This document shows, in pieces, positions 55,851-64,000 of a stretch of DNA of 64,000 nucleotides. The DNA is taken from contig NC_134019.1 in the NCBI RefSeq assembly GCF_040712315.1, forward strand, positions 33,575,873 to 33,639,872, in the 5' to 3' direction. The translations under genes and the position numbers were made by a program. Under the pieces are notes generated by a model. That model was not told where the DNA came from. It saw only the letters and a list, made by a program, of their open reading frames with translations, and made no database searches. Position 1 is the first letter of the stretch; every line of letters starts with the position of its first letter. The DNA comes from Castanea sativa (lineage: Eukaryota > Streptophyta > Magnoliopsida > Fagales > Fagaceae).

Positions 55851-58800
55851 ATGGAAGTAAAAGTTTCAAGACACAAGCGTTCTATGAGGTAGCTTCATGT
55901 GTTTCATTATCGTCATTTTTGTTTAGCTTGTCCATTTTCATATTCTGTGTACCAATGTAGGCTCAACTGCTGCTGTCTTTGTGTAACTAAGAAAGTGTGC
56001 CACCAAAGCTCTCAATAAGTTTTTAGATATTTTTCACTAGCAAACCCCATTAACTGTTAGATACTTTGCCTTTTCGGTTCTCTTAAGAATTCAACTGATT
56101 TTATTTTCATTTATGTAAATAAACCTTTGGAAAAAAATTCTTCTGTTTCAGTCAAGGTGAGAAATATTAACTCCTCCTTATCACGTTCATAATAAAATAA
56201 AAGGACTTCCTTTTTTGCTTGCCTGCAAGTACATTCAAAGACAAAATGTCATTTAACCTTTCATAACATATTTTGCTGCATTGCCTAGTGACTTATTTTG
56301 TTCCTTCACAATGACAGTGATCCAATTAAAAGAAAACTCAAGGAAGACAAATCAAATAGCATCTCTGAATCTCCATATCGAGTTAAGATGGTATGAGGTT
56401 AAATTCTCTGTTTTGCACCTTGCTTTCCTAATTCTTGAACATTTTGGTAAGGGCTTCTTCTACTAAACCAGAAGTTAATTTTACTCTGCCCCCTAGATAC
56501 CCTTATTATGGTGCAGTGTCCACTTTGATTATGAGTTTACAACCATTGTACAAACTATTTTTTTGCATATATATTGTAATTTTCTGTTGACATTTACTAG
56601 AGAAAGCAGTCATATTAGATAGGTCCTGAGCACTCATTCAGAAGTCATAATTAATTCCCTGCTCATTTACAAGTTTGGTCTAATTTTTTTGCTATTATAA
56701 TTTCCCATAATGATTATAATCCATTTTTTTCTTTTTCAAAAAAGGAATTCGGACAACCTAAGGCCTGTATTGAAGCCAAGAAGAAACAACCCCCTAACAG
56801 TGACATTCAAAGTTCTTTGAAGCAAGAGGTATATATCTTTACTTATGTGAACTCATCACTGTGGCTTATTTAAGACACTTTTGAGTTTTGACAAATATAA
56901 TGCAACATCTGGTTACTGAATAAGACATTTTTGCACTCAATACTCCATTAACCATTTGTTCTTAATCTTTGTGAAATTGAGAATCCCATAAAAGGACATC
57001 TTATATTGTGCTTCACTTTTGGCTTCCTGCAGCCAACACTATGATTGCATGGGAAATACATAAATACATTATACATGGAAGGGATGGGTACATTTTCAAT
57101 CTCAAATAACCGCATTATGCCATATGTAAAATAGTTAGTCTAGACTGGACCCAGATTATTGATAAACACCTCCCATACCCAAAGCAGTGAAATGTGATAC
57201 AACTAATTAGCTACAAGGAAACTGGAATTTCAGTGCCCAAATATAAGGTGGCTGAGGCAGAATGTAAAAAGGACTTGAATATAGGAGTGTCCTTGCTATG
57301 TATAGTTAGTCAAGCTTCAATTGCATGATCAAGATCAGATGTCCTCCTAATCCGAATCCATTGAGTTATTTACTTACTTACTATACCTTTACATCTCTCT
57401 CTTGTGTAGGTTCTGCAGCTTCAAAGACAATTACATGACCAATTTGTGGTACGGCGTGTATTAGAGAAGGCATTAAGTTATCAGCCTCTTTCACATGATG
57501 CTATGATAGATAACTCAGTCCCCAAGGTAATTTCTCTTGTAAAATGTGTATTTGTTGTGATACAGCTGCCCGTAGATCACATACTTTGATCACTACATTG
57601 TTTATCGGGATGAATTTTCTGTGTGTTTTTCTTTATTAGTTAGCATGTGCAGAAGAAATTCCAGAGAACTTCATTTGTGAAACACTCCTTTCTGTTACTC
57701 GAAGAATTTGAACAAGAAAAGAAAATATGTCAAGCTGAAAGATGCATTAGATATAGCCAAGCAAAAGTAAATAATGGTCTCTTTACTTGTCAACTTGGGA
57801 CTTTGGCAAATCCTCAATAAAATTTGAAATGGAGAAACAACAGAGCTTGAGGCTTGGTGCTTATATTTACAATTTTTCCAATAATATGCTAATTGCTTGA
57901 ATTAGTTCTAGTATTTGGCACATTTGACTCTGCTAATCTTGCTTCTAACAATTATTTGATAATTCCTTTTCTTGACATCAGCCTGCCCAAGAACTGATCA
58001 CGGAAATTACAGTGTTAGAACTAGAAGTTGTGTATTTGGAACAATATCTTCTTTCTTTGTATCGGAAAAAATTTGATCAACAAAAATCATCTGAGTCAAC
58101 TGTGGAGGGAAGATTGAACAAAGAAATGTTTCAAAAACTACCTGAATATGATATTATGTCAGAGAAAGAAGATTCAGCCACCCACTCCACTCATCATATG
58201 TTGCCTCAAAATTCAATTGGCAATCCACTACAGGAGTGCAATGACATTTGGGGGACACAAAAGCAGCTGGATTCTAGTATTCATCGCAGCCACTTGTCAC
58301 TTTCTCAGCGTTCAGCTTGTTTAACTAGAGGTTCTCCTCCTATGAAATTTTTAAATAAAGGTGTAGGCCTGTACCATTCCCTACCTTTGTCAATGCTGGA
58401 GGTAACTTTCTATGCAAATATTAGTATAGTAGCCAAGATGCCATTAACATTTTCCTTGTACAGTATTCTACTAATCAGTAGTGCCTATAGTTGGCTTGAA
58501 TGACAATATGGGTGTAGCTAATTTGTGGCTTCAAATGTTATCTCTTCAGCAAGCTCAGACTACTACTTCCAGTGTAAGTCTGGCGGAGCATCTTGGGACC
58601 TGTATCTCAAATCATATACCAGGGACACCAAATTGGCTTTCTGAGGAGATGATTAAGTGCATTTCAGCCATATATTGTGAACTTGCAGACCCACCTTTGA
58701 TCAATCATGACTACCCTTCTTTCCCTATTGCATTATCATCATCACTAAATAAATATTCTTCACAAGGTCAGAGTGACAAGGGGAACTCACAGTGCAAGAA

Positions 58801-61167
58801 TTTTTCATCATTCAATTCAAACTTTGATAACCCTTTCCACATTGAGGGATCAAAAGAGTTCAGTGCACCTTACTGCACCATGGCAAAGGTGCAGCTGATA
58901 TGTAGAGATCGTCAGAAGTTAAGAGAAATTGAACACATGCTACGAAGATTTAGGTGAGCCTTTCTTACTGTAACAATCCCCATAACCTTTGTCATGCTAT
59001 TTGGTCTACTTTCAGTGGGTCTTGCTTGCTTTATGCTCCATCTGGTATCTAAAAAGAACACAAAAAGGAATAGGAAATTGGTAACCAAAATTCTAATCAG
59101 CACAAAATGAGCATCATGGAAATATGGTTCTTTGGACCAATATGCTATAGTTTGATGCAACACTAAGCTGACTTGAGCTCTACCTTTGTGTCAGCAGCAG
59201 TTTTCTCAGTGATTTGCAATTTGCATTAGTGTGTTGTACTTATACAGTATGTTTAAATATTTTCATGGTTAATGCTTTCTGAAGATGTACAATCAGCATT
59301 AAAAAGTGATTCCTTTGTTTTATTCTTGGTTTCGAATAGTTGCCTCTTAGTATTAGCACTACAGAATCTTCTAATGCATTAAATGAAAAGAAGGTTTTTT
59401 GTTGGGAATTTTTTTGTGAAGTGTGATGATATTGTTGACTTTCAGGCATCATAACCTCTGCTCTCATAACAATTTCCTTGCAAATACTAATGAGGCTAAA
59501 GAACCATTCCCTTGCAGGTCACTTGTTTCTCAATTGGAAGAAGTTGATCCTAGAAAGATGAGACATGAGGAGAAGCTAGCCTTTTGGATTAATGTCCACA
59601 ATGCACTAATAATGCATGTAAATTCCTATAGCCAAGAAACCCTAAATCTCATGTTTCTGTTTTTCTTATTTTGCTTGAGTCTGTAAGGATAACCAACCCA
59701 TTTGTTGTCTATTGTCCAACAGGCATTTTTGGTCTATGGGATTCCACAGAATAATCTTAACAGAATGTCTGTACTACTTAAGGTGAGTAGTACTTCTCTG
59801 GTATTTTCTGAAGGGGGGAAAATGGTGTATAAGTTGCTTACATAAGCTTGTGCCTGATGCAGGCTGCATTTAATATTGGGGGTCACACCATAAGTGTAGA
59901 CATGATACAAAGCTCTATCCTGGGATGTCAATTGCCTCATCCAGGACAAGTAAATCCCATTCCTGATATTAATATCAAAAGATTAAAAACCTGTTTGTAC
60001 TCGCTGTTTAATCTCAAAAAAAAAAAAAACCCTGTGTGTACTTATGATCCTGTTTATCTGGTAGAGATTAGTTGCTGGGCTCAACATGTTGTTATGCACT
60101 TATGATTGGAATTTTTATACCTCCTACTTGATTAGGACTGATTTAGCTCACTTTTTCTGCCAGTGGTTGTGGCTGTTGTTTTCCTCAAAGACAAAATTCA
60201 AGGTTGGAGATGCACGGAAAGCATATGCAATTGAGCACCCTGAACCTCTTCTACATTTAGCACTTTGTTCTGGAAGCTATTCTGATCCTGCGGTAGACCT
60301 ACATCCTGACAGTGTTCATTATACTATTTGTCTCCTTGGAAAATGATTTTAATTGCAAACAAATATTTCTTGAAGTTCATCCAGAATTAACAAATCTGAT
60401 GTTGACTTCAATTTTTTTCCCATATAATTAAGATCGTTTAATATTCTGAAAGTCCAGACTCGTGGGCATAATACAAAAGTTTCTTCAATGGCATTGAATG
60501 AATTACTTGCTTACATGACACATTGTTATTACTTTGTAACTTGCTTCTCTGTTTTGGATTTTCAAATAATTCCAGAAGCTGCAAATTTAAATCATATGCC
60601 TAAGCTGAAGTCATACCTCATATGACTCCACCACACAACTGAATGTTGAAATGGTTGTCTAAATGGCCTACCTTGTAGGTCCCAGTAGGTTGACACTCAT
60701 TGACAATGAATTTGTCAAAGCTGAGCCGAATATAGGGTCTAAGTTGGGTGGCATTTAATAAAATCACTTGGACTGAATATAGCATGACAGGAATGGAAAT
60801 GAGATTTGTTATTTTATAGCATTCAATTTTATCCTAGGATCTTTCTCATTGACTGTTCTTTATTTAGGTACGCATATACCCTTCCAAGAGAGTATTTGAG
60901 GAGCTGGAAGTTGCGAAAGAAGAGTACATTCAATCGACCTTCAGCATACATAAGGATCAGAAAATCCTTCTACCAAAGATAGTGGAGTCTTTTGCAAAGG
61001 ACTCAGGTTTGTGCTCAGGTGATTTGGTGCAGATGATTGAGCATTTTGTACCTGACACTCAAAGGAAGAGCATTCAGCAGTGTCGGCACAAAAGAACTTG
61101 GAAGGGAATTGAGTGGACCCCTCACAAATTTACTTTCCGCTATATGCTGTCAAAAGAGTTGGCTTGA
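55851..61167 (+). CDS. MIP1 leucine-zipper / DUF547 domain protein
   Basis: Eleven exons join in frame to 603 codons: 55851-55888, 56318-56390, 56745-56828, 57410-57526, 57982-58401, 58550-58953, 59518-59617, 59723-59782, 59863-59949, 60164-60292 and 60868-61167. All introns are GT-AG. The protein begins MEVKVSRHKRSM, as in plant relatives. A coiled-coil 'ternary complex factor MIP1 leucine-zipper' domain lies at about residues 66-142 (VLQLQRQLHDQF ... ELITEITVLELEVVYLEQYL ... LYRKKFDQQ). A low-complexity middle follows, with SLAEHLGT. The DUF547 domain is at about 379-525 (RKMRHEEKLAFWINVHNALI, AAFNIGGHTIS, SSILGC, YAIEHPEPLLHLALCSGSYSDPAVRIY). The C-terminus has KILLPKIVESFAKDSGLC and a Phe-rich end. 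The length is usual for the family. Function is poorly known; MIP1 proteins were described as interactors of MADS-box factors in snapdragon. Nothing is broken. Confidence 0.93.
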
Positions 61168-61734
61168 CAATGTCGTAGCAAAATAAATGCTCAAGATTCA
61201 TAGTATGTGGCAGGTATTCCAGTTTGTTTTAGCCTTTATGGCTATTTTTGTTCCTCTAAATGTGAGCAAGTGCAGCTAGCTTAGTTAGTTCAGAATGACA
61301 GTTGAATCATAGCTGGACCTTGGCAAGAAAAACGAATGGTAATGATGATCAAAGAAGGTCAAAATTTTTGAGCTTGAGAATATTTAAAAAATACATCAAA
61401 CGAATTGTTTTTTCGATCAGAAGAAATTTCAAACTTGGACTTGTTTGATCATCTGTCTTCGTTGAGTGGAGAGGTTGTGATTTGGCTGTCATTCCCAGTC
61501 ATCTTGGCAAGTTCTTTGATAGGTATTCATGTACAAAAAAATGAAAGCAGTGAGGGATAGGTTGATAGAGTGGTAGCATGTAGTAATTGTAATATGATTG
61601 TTATTTGACTGGATTTTGTAATGTAAAGTATCTCATTAGTGTTCAGAAAGATGTCTTGATGCTGTCTGGCTATATTTCATTTTTTTTTTCTGGCCTATTT
61701 GTAAAAAATGCTGAATGAATGTCAGAGATGAGTT
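61168..61734. other. 3' flank of the DUF547 gene
   Basis: Likely 3' UTR and downstream DNA. No gene. Confidence 0.55.
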
Positions 61735-61830
61735 GTGGATGGTCTTTGAATCAAATGGCACCTCCTACCCTTAAGGTGAGATCGAGGTCATGGGTTTAAT
61801 CCTACGCGTGTTCCATAGCAATGTATTTAT
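61735..61830 (+). mobile_element. tRNA-derived SINE remnant, family 2-like
   Basis: Plus strand: 'TTGAATCAAATGGCACCTCC' (A-box region) and CATGGGTTTAATCCTACGCG (B-box region), similar in layout to the elements at 15961 and 18780. Tail and duplications not clear. Confidence 0.5.
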
Positions 61831-62460
61831 AATTTAAAACAATAATGTTACATTAGACTATTTGTATATAATATATGTGATATCAAGAATTTCTCTTACT
61901 AGCTTAAGTGTGTACCTTGAGTATTGAAATCTATGTATGTGATAGTATAAATATTGGTTGAAGTAGGTCAAAGTCCCTTGAGAAAAGTGGACGTTTGAAT
62001 TGCCCTTTACTTAGGTGATTGGCATATCCAAACCTGAGGGGAAGAAACTGATCAGATGGTTTTGAACACTAATGATGCCATGTTTTGAGTTTTGAGTTTT
62101 GACTGCAGTGACAAGCGTCTAGATTTTTGCTACTTAAGTTGCTGTGTTAATCTTACTTCAACCATGTTTGGAGCAGAGTTTAATCAACTAGCCTGGTCCA
62201 AGATGCCCTTCACATTTGCTTATTGCACAAATTCAGTAAGTGTCTTCAGGAATGTGACCTTCCAGTTGCACTGAAGTCTTGTACAAATAGTTTAATCTTT
62301 TTTAAAGATCATTAGGCAGTCCGGCAGACCCTAAATGCCTTGCACACAAAGAGAAAAGATTGCTTCTAGCAAGGCCTAAACTGATTAATCTGGGAGGTAG
62401 TGAGTTTAGTATTAAAGTGACTAAAAAGTGGGACTTGTTATGATCATAGTCTTAATGAAA

Positions 62461-62489
62461 ACTAGTCACAGACCCGAGCATTGTGCGAG
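62461..62489 (-). mobile_element. Possible Helitron 3' terminus
   Basis: On the minus strand an imperfect hairpin (CTCGCACAATGCTCGGG) is followed after seven bases by CTAGT, similar in layout to the terminus at 13686. The stem has mismatches, so this is weaker. Confidence 0.4.
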
Positions 62490-62988
62490 ATAACTTTTTT
62501 TTAGGGTGATCTTATTAAATATATTTGGGGTAATAAGTAATAACACTCTCCCATTTTGTTTATATTAATAACAAAATATTTTAAATTTATTTAAGAATCT
62601 GTTTATAAATGTTTAACCATGGTTAGTAAAGACATTACTCATAACTTTAAAATTAAAATACAAATTTATAAAGTACCAAAACATTTGAAATGGCAAGACT
62701 CTCCATAACTCATTGGAAAAAGAAAAGGGGGAAAAAAAGCACAAGACATTACTTAATATTTTGAAATACACTTTAATTTAAAATTTTAAAATAAGAGAAT
62801 TTAATTTTAAAATTAAAGATAATTTTGGAACCTACCTTAAGCACAAGCAAGTTAGTACACAATATTTTAATATTAATTTAACAAAGTTTAGTCAAACGAA
62901 TGTAAAAGGTGAAAATATTTTTTCCTTTCAAGTTTGGGGAAGAGTGTCATTTCTTCAAACCTTAAGGAAGGGGACTGTAATTACCCTA

Positions 62989-63032
<44 letters not shown>

Positions 63033-63052
63033 TTCTTCTTCTTCTTCTTCTT
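62989..63052. repeat. Compound (ATT)n(CTT)n microsatellite
   Basis: About 14 ATT units followed by about 7 CTT units. Confidence 0.95.
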
Positions 63053-63255
63053 ATTAATAATTGATTTTTCATTTTCTTTTAAGTTAATAAAAACCTTACA
63101 TATACCTTTTTATTTACTTATAGAATATACATTTTTTTAACCTTTACATATCTTTATTTTAATATGAATCTTTACATATACCTTAAGTAAACTCTATATA
63201 TTCCACTTCTTTAGATTTGTAAAATCATAGACTACTGTTTTATAATGATAGTAGC

Positions 63256-63929
63256 TGATGATACGAAGGAAATCAGTTGGCTGGATACTTTAGATTTTTG
63301 AGGATTACTGGCTGTCTTGATGGCCTGAAAAAGAAAAAACAATGATCAAAGATGACCGGGGTTGCCGGCCAAGAACCCTCTGATGGCAAAGTTAGTTTTC
63401 TCTCTATAATTTTGGAGTTCCAACTTTTCTGGAAATGTAAAAACGTACCTTTGTCTGGTCCGAATGGGCGTTTATATAGTGCACCTTGGAAACGGTTATT
63501 AGACTTGTAAACTCTCCTATATTTGAGGAGGTCTGAAGGTTCAAAGATAACCTCCACAACCGTTTAGGAGTTACACTTTTTCATATAATTGTCACTGGAA
63601 GTTATTCATGTGATAAGGAGTTATTGCACTTAACTTGGATTTCACCTAAGTGTCAGGAGCTCGTCCAGGAGCCTCCCTGACGAGCATACCCTGTTCCTAG
63701 GGAAGGTTGTCCTTCCATAGACGACCTTCTCATTTTTCCTAACAGAGGCTCATCCAGGAGCCTCCCTGACAAGCATACCTTGTTCCTACAGCAGGTTGTC
63801 CTTCTATGGACGACTTTCTCACGGGCGGTTATCCTCACATGGACGACCTTCTTGTGTGGGATACATCTTCATTCTCTGGACGACTTCTTTGGACGTCATG
63901 GATTTGGTCAAATTTATCATTTACCATCA
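63256..63929 (-). repeat. 3' LTR of Tat-type element D
   Basis: On the minus strand it starts TGATGGTAAATGATAAATTTG and ends CTTCGTATCATCA, with a TATA-like 'CACTATATAAACGCCC' near 63468-63483. It is followed outward (plus strand) by GTTGCCCCCTT, the complement of a polypurine tract. The LTR holds an internal duplication of about 88 bases (63655 to about 63830) built on 'ccaggagcctccctgac'. Termini match elements B and C. The rest of the element lies right of the window. Confidence 0.7.
63655..63830 (+). repeat. Tandem duplication inside LTR D
   Basis: Two copies of about 88 bases, each with 'ccaggagcctccctgac.agcatacc.tgttcct' and 'ggttgtccttc.at.gacgac'. Confidence 0.85.
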
Positions 63930-64000
63930 GTTGCCCCCTTGTCCAGGAGGTCGTCCAGAGCGTTTGAAGGTCGTCCAGAGCATTGGAGGACCTACTGTTG
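63930..64000 (-). mobile_element. Start of internal region of Tat-type element D
   Basis: Polypurine tract complement then 'aggtcgtccagagc' repeated twice. By analogy with C, an antisense ORF on the plus strand would be expected beyond the window. Confidence 0.5.

Larger units (their letters stand above)
61831..63255. other. AT-rich spacer
   Basis: No gene. Includes the possible Helitron end at 62461 and the compound microsatellite at 62989-63052. Confidence 0.55.

Noticed and set aside
57640..57770. Possible extra exon of the DUF547 gene
   Set aside because: Family proteins join the flanking exons directly (…VPK then PAQEL), the frame is continuous without it, and it contains a stop.
58481..58549. 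Longer 5' end for exon 6 of the DUF547 gene
   Set aside because: Acceptors here break the frame or give a stop; TCTTCAG at 58549 keeps phase and gives the family sequence QAQTTTSS.

Overview
The window is nuclear DNA from a plant. Spliced genes with GT-AG introns, a chloroplast-targeted nuclear gene (petM), a P-class pentatricopeptide protein, REM/VRN1-type B3 factors and AT-rich spacers with microsatellites all point to a eudicot. The Tat-type Ty3/gypsy and Copia proteins look to me like families common in Fagales trees (oak, chestnut, beech). That is from memory and is not proved by the sequence.

Layout. 1-4.2 kb: AT-rich spacer with a direct duplication, a pyrimidine-rich tandem duplication and a broken RNase H-like domain. 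4.3-10.1 kb: two tandem plus-strand B3 genes, the first with two B3 domains and the second with one plus an acidic tail. 10.1-14.2 kb: small transposons (a foldback MITE, a SINE with perfect target duplications, a Helitron 3' terminus). 14.4 kb: petM. 16.4-17.3 kb: a DUF716/TMEM45 membrane protein on the minus strand. 19.4-21.4 kb: an intronless organellar PPR gene on the minus strand. 22.1-25.3 kb: a non-autonomous hAT element with 8-bp target duplications that carries a rearranged PPR gene fragment. 26.2-39.9 kb: two Ty3/gypsy Tat-lineage elements joined head to head, each missing its 5' part. Each keeps a 3' LTR, an extra ORF antisense to pol, and a tandem-repeat array. 41.8-49.9 kb: a pol-less Copia-type element with both LTRs, a broken gag and a second broken ORF, lying against the remnant of another Copia LTR. 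50.6 kb: a Mutator-type MITE with perfect 9-bp duplications. 52.0-55.25 kb: a third Tat remnant whose LTR is interrupted by a SINE. 55.85-61.17 kb: an intact 11-exon gene with a MIP1 leucine-zipper domain and a DUF547 domain. 63.3-64.0 kb: the 3' LTR of a fourth Tat element running off the window.

The host genes (two B3 factors, petM, TMEM45-like, PPR, DUF547) have no evident shared pathway; this is ordinary gene order broken up by transposons. The most unusual items are the intact, spliced 652-codon antisense ORF in the truncated Tat element, with intron positions conserved in a second copy; the two unrelated satellite-like arrays at the same position in two Tat elements; the hAT element with captured PPR sequence; and the gag-plus-extra-ORF Copia derivative. 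Exon boundaries were set by hand from splice consensus, reading-frame continuity and family knowledge. No alignment or database search was run.
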